A stretch of 64,000 bases of DNA from G963668605 sp963668605 (GTDB taxonomy: Bacteria; Acidobacteriota; Terriglobia; Bryobacterales; Bryobacteraceae). The notes under the pieces were generated by a model. The model saw only the letters and a list, made by a program, of their open reading frames with translations. It had not been told where the DNA came from and did not search any database. The stretch is from the NCBI GenBank assembly GCA_963668605.1, contig OY764903.1:930001-994000 (forward strand), given 5' to 3'. The translations under genes were made by a program, and so were the position numbers. Shown here one piece after another: positions 16,499 to 25,886 of the stretch. Numbering within the stretch: position 1 is the first letter of the stretch; the number at the start of each line of letters is the position of its first letter.

Positions 16499-19400
16499 CC
16501 TCGCCTGGTACTGGCGCACGAATCTGGCCGTGCTGGCGGGCGTAGCCACCGCGACCGGAGTACTCGGCGGAGCGCTCCTGGTTGGTGAATCGGTTCGCGA
16601 CTCTCTGCGCGACCTGGTTTCGGCGCGTCTCGGAAACGCGGAGTACGTTGTTGCGCGTGACGGCTTGTTGGGCGAAGACTTGTCCGGGGCGATCGGCGAT
16701 GCCTGTCCGGTGTTTTCGATGGAAGGTGTGGTTACGCAGGAATCGAACGGACGGCGGGCCGGCAAAGTCGAAGTCTACGGCGTGGACGAGCGTTTCTGGA
16801 AGTTTCAAGGGTTGCCCGGCGGGCCTCCCAGCGGCAGGCAGGTTCTGTTGACGGCGGCCTTGGAACAAGAGTTGGATGCCAAGCCCGGCGAATCGATTCT
16901 GTTGCGCGTGAACACTCCTTCGGCGATCCCGCGCGAAGCCCTGCATGGCCGGAAGGAAGACCCAGGCAAGACGATACGCCTGTCCATGAACGGCGTGGCG
17001 GCGCGCGAGTTTTCACTGCGGCCGCAACAGGGCGACGTCCGCGCGGTGTACGTTTCGCTCGCGCGTCTGCAGCGGGAACTGGCGCAGCCTGCCAAGGTAA
17101 ACGTGATTCTGGCCCGTGGAAACGGCGATATCGCACGCGCCGTGAAGGACCACCTCTCGCTAGCCGGGCTCGGCATCAAACTGCGCACGCTCGACGAGCG
17201 GGGCTGCCTCTCACTGGAAAGCGACAGCGCGCTGATCGGGGATTCTTTGGAAGCGGCTGCTAACTCGGCGGCGAGGTCTCTCGGTTTGCGCACCGAGCCG
17301 GTGCTTACCTACCTGGCAAACGGCATCCGTTCGGGAAAACGTGAGGTGCCTTATTCTCTGGTGACCGCGCTGGATTCGGAGCCCGCACCGTCGCGGGACG
17401 ACGGGATCACGCTGAATGAGTGGGCGGCGCGGGAACTTGATGCAAGGCCCGGAGAGGTCTTGTCGCTCGACTTCTTTGTCTGGAGGTCTGACGGGCAACT
17501 CCATACTGAGACAGCGCAGTTCCGGGTGGAGCGGATCATCCCCATCTCGGGTCTAGCCGCAGACCGGGACCTCGCACCAGAATATCCCGGCATCACCGAA
17601 TCCAAAAGCCTTCACAACTGGGACCCGCCCTTCCCTCTGGACCTCAAACGCGTCCGGCCGATCGATGAACAGTACTGGGATCGATACCGCACGACGCCGA
17701 AGGCTTTCATTCGGTTGGCGCGCGGGCGCAGTCTGTGGGGGACGCGATTTGGGAGTCTGACGTCGATCCGGGTCTTCCCCCCATCGAAGGACTTTGCCTC
17801 CGCGCTGCGATCTGCCATCGATCCTTCGAAGATGGCAATATCCATCGTCCCGGTGAAGGAGCAAGGGCTGGCTGCGTCTCGTGGCGCCACTGATTTCGGC
17901 GAGTATTTTACGTACTTCAGTTTTTTCCTGATGGTTTCGGCGCTGTTACTGACCGGGTTGTTCTTCCAACTCGGCACGGAGCAGCGGGTCCGCGAGATCG
18001 GAACTTTGCGGGCGCTTGGATTCTCGCTGGCGAGGATCAGGAGAATGTTCCTGCTGGAGGGCGCCATGCTCGCGACCGCCGGTGCGTTGGTTGGAATCTC
18101 CGTATCGGTCGCATACGGCGCGCTCATCCTGTTCGGGCTTCGGACCTGGTGGTTCGATGCCGTTGGCACGAGGTTACTCTCGCTTCGAGCTTCCGCGCCG
18201 TCTTTGCTTTTCGGCGCAGCCGCGGGAGTGCTGGTGGGCCTGGGTTCGATCGCCTGGACGTTGCGCCGGCTCAAACCCATGACTCCACGGGGCCTGATGG
18301 CCGGGTGGCAGCAGGTAAGGGGGACCCGGCGGCGGCTGACCGGTGCGGTAGTTGCCGGGCTTCTAGCGATCGCCCTGGTCGGAGCGGGAATCACGAAACA
18401 CGTCGATCAGACCGCCGCGTTCTTCGGCGCGGGAACACTGGCGATGGTGGCAGCTCTGCTGTTCGAATCGGTGTGGCTGAACTCGCGGCGGCTTGCCTCT
18501 ATTCACGGGCAGGTGACGCTTGGCTTGCGCAGTGCCGCGTACCGCCCGGGCCGCAGCATCCTTTGCATTGCTCTGATCGCCTCGGCTGTATTCGTAATCG
18601 TCTCGCTCGATGCATTCCGCCGCGACGCAAACACGGACGGCACATCCGGCTTCCAGTTCGTGGCCGAGGCCGTGGTGCCGTTGATTTACGACCCAAACAC
18701 GCCGGCCGGGCGGGAAGCGCTAAACATCCCGTCGCTGCCAGGTGTCGAGTTTGTCCCGTTCCGCCTGCGTCCCGGAGACGACGTCAGTTGTCTGAACCTG
18801 TACCGTCCCAATCACCCGCGAATCCTGGCCCCGCCGGCCGCGTTTCTGCGGGATGCGCGATTTTCGTTCCAGAGTGCAGCCGCCGGCGCCCCAAACCAGT
18901 GGATGCTGCTCGAATCGGCACAGCCGGGTGGCGCAATTCCTGCTATTGCCGACGCCAATTCGATGGAATATGTTCTGCACGCGAAACTGGGGGAAGAAAT
19001 CGTATTGGGCGGTGTCCGGTTCCGGATCGTGGCTGCACTCAAGGACAGCCTCTTTCAGGGAGAACTGCTGATCTCGAATGAGAACTTCCTGCGCCTCTTC
19101 CCGGAGAACCAGGGTTACCGCTTCTTCCTGCTCAAGGCCCCGATGCCTTCATCCAATGACGTCACGGCTGCTCTCGAGTCGTCGCTGTCCGATTACGGGT
19201 TCGACATGCAGCCCGCGGAGTCGCGCCTTAGAGGATTTCACAGGGTGGAGAATTCGTATCTCTCGATCTTTCGAGCGCTTGGCGCTCTGGGATTGATTCT
19301 GGGGACGGTTGGCCTGGGCGCGATATTGCTCCGAAACGTTCTGGAGCGGAGAAGGGAATTGGCTCTGCTGCGCGCGGTCGGATACCGGCCGGTGCACCTC

Positions 19401-19634
19401 GCAGTGATGGTGCTTGCTGAGAGTGTGCTGTTGCTCGTGGCCGGGCTGGCGACGGGAACGATCTGCGCCCTGGTGGCCATCGCTCCGGCCGTATTGCAGC
19501 GCGGAGGCCACCTGCCGCTTGTTTCGTTAAGTGCACTGTTGGGCGCGGTGCTACTCACGGGGATTTCGGCATCCCTGATTGCCACGTGGGTAGCGTTGCG
19601 TTCGCCATTGCTGGCTGCGCTCAGATCGGAGTAA
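16470..19634 (+). CDS. FtsX-like ABC permease, large two-module form
   Basis: A protein of 1054-1055 residues (start ATG at 16470 or the GTG at 16467). The first membrane helix is near residues 15-40 (LAVLAGVATATGVLGGALLV), followed by a periplasmic domain of about 400 residues. Three membrane helices then surround the FtsX signature region (VREIGTLRALGFSLARIRRM). A second periplasmic domain and a second FtsX module at the C-terminus (RRELALLRAVGYRPVHLAVM, then two helices) complete it. This duplicated arrangement is the DevC/LolC-CE-like long FtsX type, so the protein may work as both halves of the permease with the preceding ATPase. The gene overlaps the ATPase by 29 bases, showing coupling. 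The transported substrate cannot be inferred. Confidence 0.88.
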   Translation: MRISTLLARNLAWYWRTNLAVLAGVATATGVLGGALLVGESVRDSLRDLVSARLGNAEYVVARDGLLGEDLSGAIGDACPVFSMEGVVTQESNGRRAGKVEVYGVDERFWKFQGLPGGPPSGRQVLLTAALEQELDAKPGESILLRVNTPSAIPREALHGRKEDPGKTIRLSMNGVAAREFSLRPQQGDVRAVYVSLARLQRELAQPAKVNVILARGNGDIARAVKDHLSLAGLGIKLRTLDERGCLSLESDSALIGDSLEAAANSAARSLGLRTEPVLTYLANGIRSGKREVPYSLVTALDSEPAPSRDDGITLNEWAARELDARPGEVLSLDFFVWRSDGQLHTETAQFRVERIIPISGLAADRDLAPEYPGITESKSLHNWDPPFPLDLKRVRPIDEQYWDRYRTTPKAFIRLARGRSLWGTRFGSLTSIRVFPPSKDFASALRSAIDPSKMAISIVPVKEQGLAASRGATDFGEYFTYFSFFLMVSALLLTGLFFQLGTEQRVREIGTLRALGFSLARIRRMFLLEGAMLATAGALVGISVSVAYGALILFGLRTWWFDAVGTRLLSLRASAPSLLFGAAAGVLVGLGSIAWTLRRLKPMTPRGLMAGWQQVRGTRRRLTGAVVAGLLAIALVGAGITKHVDQTAAFFGAGTLAMVAALLFESVWLNSRRLASIHGQVTLGLRSAAYRPGRSILCIALIASAVFVIVSLDAFRRDANTDGTSGFQFVAEAVVPLIYDPNTPAGREALNIPSLPGVEFVPFRLRPGDDVSCLNLYRPNHPRILAPPAAFLRDARFSFQSAAAGAPNQWMLLESAQPGGAIPAIADANSMEYVLHAKLGEEIVLGGVRFRIVAALKDSLFQGELLISNENFLRLFPENQGYRFFLLKAPMPSSNDVTAALESSLSDYGFDMQPAESRLRGFHRVENSYLSIFRALGALGLILGTVGLGAILLRNVLERRRELALLRAVGYRPVHLAVMVLAESVLLLVAGLATGTICALVAIAPAVLQRGGHLPLVSLSALLGAVLLTGISASLIATWVALRSPLLAALRSE

Positions 19635-19644
19635 CTTCGAGATT

Positions 19645-20850
19645 ATGTTTATTCGGACTGCGATTTGTTTGACCGGATTCCTGGTGGCTGCCTCGTCGCA
19701 GGATTGGCCCCAATGGCGCGGGCCAAATCGTGACGGCATCGCGACATCGTTTTCCGCACCGAAGACCTGGCCCGAGAAACTGAAGCTGCGGTGGAAGGTG
19801 ACCGTTGGCGAGGGCCATGCATCGCCGGTGCTTGCCGGCGGGCGAATTTACGTACACTCGCGGCAGGGCGAGCGGGAAACGGTGTTCTGCCTGCGGCCCG
19901 AAAGCGGCCAGGTTATCTGGCACGAGGGGTATCCGGCGCCGTACACGATGAACTCTTCAGCGGTCCGGCACGGCAAGGGTCCGAAGTCCACACCCGTGGT
20001 GCAGGCCGGCCGCGTCTACACACTTGGCATCAGCGGCATACTGGCATGCTTTGATGCGCTGACGGGAAAGCTTCAATGGCGGAAGGAATTTTCTCCACCG
20101 GCATTCGGGACGGCCATGTCTCCCGTGGTCGAACGCGGCATGGTGATTGCGCACGTGGGCGCCAGCGGCGGCGGTGCACTGACGGCCTTCGATGCGTTGA
20201 CGGGGGCTGAGAAGTGGAGCTGGAAAGGCGATGGTCCCGCCTATACCTCCCCCATCGTCGTGGAACTTGCGGGTACGCGGCAGGTGGTGACGCAGAGTCG
20301 CCGCAACATCGTGGGCGTCTCCGCCGCGAAGGGCGAACTGCTGTGGCAGATTCCGTACACCACCGCTTACGAACAGAACATCGTCACGCCGGTTCTTTAC
20401 AAGGACCTGTTGATTTTCTCCGGCCTGGGGAATGGTGTGATGGGCGTCAAGGTGACGCGTCGCGATTCCACGTTCACAACCGAAACCGTCTGGCAGAACA
20501 AAGAGGTGTCGATGTACATGAACTCGCCGGTGCTGAGCGGTGGCGTACTCTATGGACTATCGAATCGGAACCGGGGACAGTTTTTCGCTCTCGATCCGCA
20601 GGACGGCAAGACCGCGTGGATTTCCGGCGGCCGGCAAGGCGATAACGCCGCGATTGTCGACGTGGGCCCAGCTCTGTTGCTGTTGACCACAGACTCCGAG
20701 TTGCTGGTTGTGAACAAGAACGTCAGGGCGTTCGAGGTTGTGCGGAAGTACTCTGTCGCTGACAGCCCGGTCTGGGCGCATCCGGTCGTAACAAACAACG
20801 GTATTCTGATCAAAGACGCGACGACTCTCGCGTTGTGGCAAATTCAATGA
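19645..20850 (+). CDS. Exported quinoprotein-like beta-propeller protein 3
   Basis: A 401-residue propeller with signal peptide MFIRTAICLTGFLVAASS and the mature start QDWPQWRGPNRDGIATS. Blade motifs include CLRPESGQVIWHEGYPAPY, CFDALTGKLQWRKEFSPPA, AFDALTGAEKWSWKGDG and SAAKGELLWQIPYTTA. The ATG lies 10 bases after the permease stop, so it could be read from the glycosyltransferase/ABC operon. Its own stop overlaps the ATG of propeller 4 (ATGA). No catalytic motif of PQQ alcohol dehydrogenases and no haem site were found; its molecular role is unknown. Confidence 0.87.
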   Translation: MFIRTAICLTGFLVAASSQDWPQWRGPNRDGIATSFSAPKTWPEKLKLRWKVTVGEGHASPVLAGGRIYVHSRQGERETVFCLRPESGQVIWHEGYPAPYTMNSSAVRHGKGPKSTPVVQAGRVYTLGISGILACFDALTGKLQWRKEFSPPAFGTAMSPVVERGMVIAHVGASGGGALTAFDALTGAEKWSWKGDGPAYTSPIVVELAGTRQVVTQSRRNIVGVSAAKGELLWQIPYTTAYEQNIVTPVLYKDLLIFSGLGNGVMGVKVTRRDSTFTTETVWQNKEVSMYMNSPVLSGGVLYGLSNRNRGQFFALDPQDGKTAWISGGRQGDNAAIVDVGPALLLLTTDSELLVVNKNVRAFEVVRKYSVADSPVWAHPVVTNNGILIKDATTLALWQIQ

Positions 20851-22097
20851 AATCGAAATCGCTCGCTTTTCTGATTATCCTGACTTCCCTTCCGATATGT
20901 GCGGAGAACTGGCCCCAGTGGCGCGGCCCGACGGCGAATGGCATCAGCAACGAGAAGAACCTGCCCATTCGGTGGAGCGCTACCGAGAATGTTGCGTGGA
21001 AACTCGCCATGCCAAGCCGGACCGGCGCAACGCCCATCATCTGGGGCAATCACCTGTTCCTGAATGTTGCCGAAGGTGACGACCTTTTCCTGTGGTGCGT
21101 CGACAAGGTGAAGGGCACTTTGATGTGGAAGAAGCATCTGGCTGGAGGAAACTACAAGATCAACAAGCAGAATATGTCGTCTCCCTCCCCGGTCACGGAC
21201 GGCAAGAGCGTGTACGCGATGACCGGCGTGGGCGTGTTGAAGGGCTTCGACTTCGCGGGGAACGAACTGTGGGTGCGCGATATCCAAAAAGACTACGGGA
21301 AGTTCGGCCTGAAATGGGGCTATGCCGCCTCGCCGCTCCTATACGAAGATAGTCTCTATGTTCCGGTGTTGCACGGGACGAAGACGAAGGATCCTTCCTG
21401 CATCCTGCGCATCGACAAAAAGACGGGGAAGACGATTTGGCGTATTGTTCGTGAAACCGATGCCGTCGGTGAGTCCCCCGATTCCTACACCACGCCGGCG
21501 CTTCTGAAGTACGGCAAGAACACCGAGATCGTCTTTACGGGTGGCGATTACATTACCGGACACGATCCTGCCACGGGCAAGGAACTGTGGCGGGGCGGCG
21601 GCTTCAATGTGGAGAAGCAGTCTGCCTACCGGATTATCGCTTCCCCGGTGGTCTTCGGCGAGATGATCTTTGCGCCGACACGAGTCAAACCATTGATTGC
21701 GTTCCGGGCGGGCGGACGCGGGGACGTTACGGAATCGCACAAGATGTGGTCTTTCATGAATGGCCCCGACGTGCCTTCTCCGGTTTCGGATGGGCAGTAC
21801 TTCTGGTCCGTCGGCGACCGCGGGATTCTCTGGTGTCTCGACGCCAAGACCGGCGCCGAGGTCTGGGGCGGGAAACGCATCAAGCCCGCTATCCACAGTT
21901 CTTCGCCCGTGCTGGCCGATGGCAGAATCTACATCACCAATGAAGAGGGATTGACTACGGTGATCAAGGCCGGCCCGATATTTGAGGTCGTTTCGGAGAA
22001 CGACCTGGGTGACTACACGTTGAGTTCGCCGGCGATCTCCGACGGGCACATCTTCATGCGCACCGCGCAGTTTCTGTACTCGATCGGGCCGCGTTAG
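20847..22097 (+). CDS. Exported quinoprotein-like beta-propeller protein 4
   Basis: A 416-residue propeller; leader MKSKSLAFLIILTSLPICAE and mature start NWPQWRGPTANGISNEKNL. Blades are marked by CVDKVKGTLMWKKHLAGG, RIDKKTGKTIWRIVRETD, GHDPATGKELWRGGGF and CLDAKTGAEVWGGKRI. The ATG at 20847 overlaps the preceding stop in ATGA, and this start was preferred to an in-frame codon 12 bases earlier. The stop codon overlaps that of the convergent propeller 5 by 3 bases, a sign of tight packing or deletion of intergenic DNA. Function unknown; periplasmic or surface location expected. Confidence 0.88.
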   Translation: MKSKSLAFLIILTSLPICAENWPQWRGPTANGISNEKNLPIRWSATENVAWKLAMPSRTGATPIIWGNHLFLNVAEGDDLFLWCVDKVKGTLMWKKHLAGGNYKINKQNMSSPSPVTDGKSVYAMTGVGVLKGFDFAGNELWVRDIQKDYGKFGLKWGYAASPLLYEDSLYVPVLHGTKTKDPSCILRIDKKTGKTIWRIVRETDAVGESPDSYTTPALLKYGKNTEIVFTGGDYITGHDPATGKELWRGGGFNVEKQSAYRIIASPVVFGEMIFAPTRVKPLIAFRAGGRGDVTESHKMWSFMNGPDVPSPVSDGQYFWSVGDRGILWCLDAKTGAEVWGGKRIKPAIHSSSPVLADGRIYITNEEGLTTVIKAGPIFEVVSENDLGDYTLSSPAISDGHIFMRTAQFLYSIGPR

Positions 22098-23185
22098 TTC
22101 CCGAAGCAGTAGATCCGGCCATCGAGAGTGCCCACGACTACTCGCCCCTGGGCGATGGCCGGGGAGGCTGATATGGGCGAGCCGGCATCGAAATCCCAAA
22201 GCTTCTTCCCGCCGGCCAGGTCGAGTACATAGAAGTGGCCGTCGTTTGAGCCAACATAGACTCGGCCGCCGGCAATCGCGGGCGAGGAGTCCACTCGGGC
22301 GCGGGTTGCGAAGGTCCAAAGCGCTTTCCCCGATTTTGTGTTCAGGCAGTGTATGAACTTGTCCCGCCCTCCCACCACTAGGCGGTCTCCGGCTATCGCG
22401 GCCGAGGCGTAAAACGGGAAGTGCTTCTCTTTGTGCTCGTAGCTCCAGATAATGCGCTTGCGTGCGATGTCAACGGCCTCGACGTTGTTGGAAAATGTCC
22501 CGAAGAACGCCATCTGCCCGCTGAGAGCGGGTGAAGCGCCGGTGTAGCCGCCCGAAGGAAAGGAAACCACTTCCTGGCCGTCACTGACACGGATGCCTCG
22601 GAAGACCTCGTCACAACCGCCAAAATACGCAACTCCATTCGCTATGCCGGGCGTGGCGTGAACGTAGTTGTCGGTGGCGTGGCTCCAAAGCAACTTGCCA
22701 TCTCGCGTCGACAGACAATACAAGTTTCCGTCGTAAGAGCCGATCAGGACCCTGTCGCCTAAAACCACCGGCGAGGACTTGATTTCCGAGCCGGTCTTGA
22801 AGGTCCACAGCCCCTTTCCGTCCGACATCCGCACGGCATGAAGGAGGCCGGACAAGTCGCCCACATAAACCACGCCGTCCCGAACAGCGGGTGATGATTC
22901 GCCGATACCGTCCTTTGTCCGGTACTTCCAACGCAGTTTTCCGCTTTGAAGATCGATGGCCAACAGGTCTGAATTCCCACAACCTACGTAAACGATTCCG
23001 GCCGATATGGCGGCGGACGATTCCACCGCATCGCCGCATTCGTAAGTCCAGAGAACCTTCAGGTTCGCCGGGACGGCTGTCGCCGCTACTCCGGTCAGCG
23101 CTGGGTTGCCACGGAATTGCGGCCACTCGTCCGCCGCAGTCAGCAAGCCGGCTGCGGCAAGGATCAACAACACTCGCATGGGCAT
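22094..23185 (-). CDS. Exported quinoprotein-like beta-propeller protein 5
   Basis: A 363-residue propeller with leader MPMRVLLILAAAGLLTAAD and mature start EWPQFRGNPALTGVAATAVP. It has seven or eight very regular blades of about 40 residues, each with a GxVYVG strand and a (D/S)xxGKxxWx turn (for example AIDLQSGKLRWKYRTKDG, CLSTRDGKLLWSHATDN, CLNTKSGKALWTFATRA, VLDLAGGKKLWDFDAGS). That regularity is closer to the BamB/YncE type of propeller than to alcohol dehydrogenases. Its ATG overlaps the stop of the upstream propeller 6 gene (TAATG), so propellers 7, 6 and 5 form one leftward operon. Role unknown. Confidence 0.88.
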   Translation of the reverse strand: MPMRVLLILAAAGLLTAADEWPQFRGNPALTGVAATAVPANLKVLWTYECGDAVESSAAISAGIVYVGCGNSDLLAIDLQSGKLRWKYRTKDGIGESSPAVRDGVVYVGDLSGLLHAVRMSDGKGLWTFKTGSEIKSSPVVLGDRVLIGSYDGNLYCLSTRDGKLLWSHATDNYVHATPGIANGVAYFGGCDEVFRGIRVSDGQEVVSFPSGGYTGASPALSGQMAFFGTFSNNVEAVDIARKRIIWSYEHKEKHFPFYASAAIAGDRLVVGGRDKFIHCLNTKSGKALWTFATRARVDSSPAIAGGRVYVGSNDGHFYVLDLAGGKKLWDFDAGSPISASPAIAQGRVVVGTLDGRIYCFGN

Positions 23186-24555
23186 TACTTGCTCTCAGCC
23201 AGCGCCCAGAGTTGGTTCCGGTTCATGATGAACAGCGTTCCGTTGGCCGGCACCGCGGTGGAGTAGACTGTGCTGCCCATGTTCTGCTCTGAGATGAGTT
23301 TCTTCTCTTTGGAGGCTTCTAGAACGACGACATCGCCGTCCTCATCGCCGAGATAAACTTTGCCATTAATGACGATGGCCGAGCCCCACACGGCCGCCAG
23401 CATGTCATGGGTCCAGAACGGTTTGCCGGTGTTTACATCCAGGCAGTGCAGGAATCCGCTGAAATCGGAGTAGAAGAGGAGGCCGTTGTAAATGGCGGCG
23501 GTCGACATCGAGCGCCGGATCTTGTCGTAGTGCCAGAGGCGGCCGCTCTCGGTAATGTCGCCACGCTTGGTGGCGTCGATAGCGTACAGGTGGCCTGGAC
23601 CTTCTCCGTTTTCAGGATCCTGGCCGCTGGCGACGAAGACCTTGTCCTGCCAGATTACCGGCGTGGCCAGCACCTCGTTTCGCGTCTTCGGCCAGACCGA
23701 ATCCTTAGCGTTGAGGTCGAACTGCCAGAGTTCTTTGCCGGTCAGAACTTCATAAGCGCGAACCCATCCATCGCCTTCGCCGATGACGACCTGAGTCACG
23801 CCGCCGACCTTGCCGACGGCGGGTGAAGACCACTGGCCGTTCAGGATCTTCTCTCCAACGCTGTTCACGCTCCACACCAGTTTGCCGGTCTTCTTATCCA
23901 CGGCGATCATAGACGGCGCTCGCGGCGCAGGAACCTTTGTGTGATTCTCGTCCCGGCCGTTGGAGGTGCTGGTGATGATCAGGTCACCCCACAACACCGG
24001 CGATGATGCGGCCATGTTGTGCGGAATGGCGCCGGTCTCCTTCATCATGTCGAACTTCCAGACGATTTTGGCGTTGCCGTTGCCGTCGCCGTGCGTGTCC
24101 AGGGATACCAGTTCGCAGCGATTGGAAACATAGTATAGGCGATCGCCTTCCACTACGGGTGAGGAGCAGACGCCCTGCTCCGGCCAATCGATGGTTTCGT
24201 CCGCCAATTTCTCGTTGGTGTGCTGCCAGAGTAGTTTGCCGTCGGATTCGCGGAAGCACATCAGCACGCCGCGGTCGCCCCCCTCCTTCGGATTGAGTGC
24301 GAGTTCGTTGTTCGTCCCGGCATAGACCTGGCCGCCCGATACCACCGGATTGCCGTAGCTGTGCGAGCCGAGCCGGGCCATCCACTTTACGTTTTTCTTA
24401 GTCTTGATGTCCCAGGATGTGGGGATCCCGGGCAGAAGGGACACCATGTTGCGGTCCGGCGTGCCTCCCCACATCGGCCAGTCTTTTGTGCCGGGGTCGG
24501 CGGCCGGGAGAACGGCAACAGCCGCTAGAAGCGCGAAAGAAAAAACAAATCGCAT
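23185..24555 (-). CDS. Exported quinoprotein-like beta-propeller protein 6
   Basis: A 456-residue propeller. The ATG at 24555 is the true start because a signal peptide begins there (MRFVFSFALLAAVAVLPAAD); the open frame extends about 230 bases upstream into the neighbouring gene. The mature start DWPMWGGTPDRNMVSLLPGI is a variant of the family opening. Blades carry CFRESDGKLLWQHTNEK, AVDKKTGKLVWSVNSVG, AYEVLTGKELWQFDLNAK and CLDVNTGKPFWTHDML. It is somewhat longer than its neighbours, with an insertion holding an acidic loop near the second blade. It sits between propellers 7 and 5 in the same operon. No enzymatic residues could be assigned. Confidence 0.87.
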   Translation of the reverse strand: MRFVFSFALLAAVAVLPAADPGTKDWPMWGGTPDRNMVSLLPGIPTSWDIKTKKNVKWMARLGSHSYGNPVVSGGQVYAGTNNELALNPKEGGDRGVLMCFRESDGKLLWQHTNEKLADETIDWPEQGVCSSPVVEGDRLYYVSNRCELVSLDTHGDGNGNAKIVWKFDMMKETGAIPHNMAASSPVLWGDLIITSTSNGRDENHTKVPAPRAPSMIAVDKKTGKLVWSVNSVGEKILNGQWSSPAVGKVGGVTQVVIGEGDGWVRAYEVLTGKELWQFDLNAKDSVWPKTRNEVLATPVIWQDKVFVASGQDPENGEGPGHLYAIDATKRGDITESGRLWHYDKIRRSMSTAAIYNGLLFYSDFSGFLHCLDVNTGKPFWTHDMLAAVWGSAIVINGKVYLGDEDGDVVVLEASKEKKLISEQNMGSTVYSTAVPANGTLFIMNRNQLWALAESK

Positions 24556-24562
24556 CACAGTC

Positions 24563-25777
24563 CTATTTCTTGATGTTGTAGCAATACAGCGTGTCCTGCT
24601 CGCGCAGGTAGAGCTTACCGTTGGCGATGACGGGCGGCGTCCAGGTGGGATAGCTGCCCTTCGGGATCGTGAAGCGCGACTTCTCTTTGTAGTCCGACGG
24701 TGTAGCTTCCACGAGTCCGATCGTGCCGTCTTCGCCCATGCAGTAGAGGTGCCCGTCGGCATAGAGAACGGTACCTTTGCCGACACTGCGGTTCTTCCAT
24801 GCGACTTCGCCCGTTGTGAGCTTCATAGCGGTGAGAATGTTGCTCGAGTAACCGTACAAATATTCGCCAACCAGCACCGAGGTGCAGTAGTGATTGCGCA
24901 TGTCCTTGTTGAAGTAGACTTCGGAGGCGCTGACCGACCCTCCGGAGACGCCCAGTTTCAACAGCGCACAGCCCGTGCCATAGTCCGAGGAAACGAATAC
25001 CTGGCCGTCGTGCACGATTGGTGTGGCGATGTTCGCCGTCCGGTTGGCGACTTTATCGTACCGCCATTGCAACTCGCCGTTCTTCATATCCAGGCCCATC
25101 ACGGACTGCGCGGTCAGAACGGCCACCCTGCGGGCGCCGCCGAAATCGAACGCCACCGCGGAAGAGTATCCCGCCCTTTCGCTCTGGGACTTCCAGACCA
25201 CATCGCCGGAACTCTTCGCCAGCGCCACCACGGATGCGCCCGGGCCCCCGGGCGTGAAGATGACGCGGTCGCCATCGACCAGCGGCGATTCGCTGTATCC
25301 CCACTTCGGCACCTGCCCGCCGAACTTTTCGACGGCATGCGTTCCCCAAACTAGTTTGCCGGTGGCGGCGTCCAGGCACACCAGAGAACCGTCCGCGGCC
25401 AGCGCATATACGCGGTTTCCGTCGACGGTCGGTGTTCCGCGAGGGCCGCTTCCCCGGTCGTTTCCAAAGGCCTTTCCGGTCTGCGTCTTCCAGAGTTGCT
25501 TGCCGGTTTTCGCGTCAAGCGCGAGGACGAATTGATCGCTTCCTCGCTGGCCCTGTGTGTACAGCCGGTCTCCGACGACCGCGAAGGAAGAATACCCCTC
25601 GCCCAGACCCTGAGTCTTCCAGACCAAGGGCGGACCACTCGCCGGCCACGAATCCATCAGACCGGTCTCGGTTGAGATTCCATTCCGATTCGGGCCTCGG
25701 TATTGCGGCCAATCGGCTGCGAATATCGAAGACAGAAGGAAAGGCAAAAAGAGTAGCGCCAATCGGCGATTAGACAT
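24563..25777 (-). CDS. Exported quinoprotein-like beta-propeller protein 7
   Basis: A 404-residue propeller; start ATG at 25777 giving the leader MSNRRLALLFLPFLLSSIFA and mature sequence ADWPQYRGPNRNGISTETGL. Blade motifs are ALDAKTGKQLWKTQTGKA, CLDAATGKLVWGTHAV, ALAKSSGDVVWKSQSER, GLDMKNGELQWRYDKVA and AMKLTTGEVAWKNRSVG. It lies 7 bases upstream of propeller 6 and is the first gene of a three-gene leftward operon, with promoter signals expected in the 109-base gap to the divergent propeller 8. Its closest visible relative in the window is propeller 8, judged from the shared ISxETGLM..WP opening. Confidence 0.88.
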   Translation of the reverse strand: MSNRRLALLFLPFLLSSIFAADWPQYRGPNRNGISTETGLMDSWPASGPPLVWKTQGLGEGYSSFAVVGDRLYTQGQRGSDQFVLALDAKTGKQLWKTQTGKAFGNDRGSGPRGTPTVDGNRVYALAADGSLVCLDAATGKLVWGTHAVEKFGGQVPKWGYSESPLVDGDRVIFTPGGPGASVVALAKSSGDVVWKSQSERAGYSSAVAFDFGGARRVAVLTAQSVMGLDMKNGELQWRYDKVANRTANIATPIVHDGQVFVSSDYGTGCALLKLGVSGGSVSASEVYFNKDMRNHYCTSVLVGEYLYGYSSNILTAMKLTTGEVAWKNRSVGKGTVLYADGHLYCMGEDGTIGLVEATPSDYKEKSRFTIPKGSYPTWTPPVIANGKLYLREQDTLYCYNIKK

Positions 25778-25886
25778 ATTGGTTAGGTTACCGGAGGAGG
25801 GTAGACGATGACAACACCCCCTCGGACGATCAGGCAGCAGCATACTGGTTCAATGTATATTGATTTTGAGGACTGAAAAGTTGAGA
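25778..25886. promoter_or_regulatory. Divergent promoter region between propellers 7 and 8
   Basis: This 109-base gap is the only spacer between the leftward propeller operon and the long rightward propeller/redox operon, so both promoters probably lie here. An AT-rich stretch (TTCAATGTATATTGATTTTG, 25851-25870) resembles a -10 region for rightward transcription; a run of C/T (ACACCCCCTC) precedes it. No perfect operator palindrome was seen. Confidence 0.35.
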
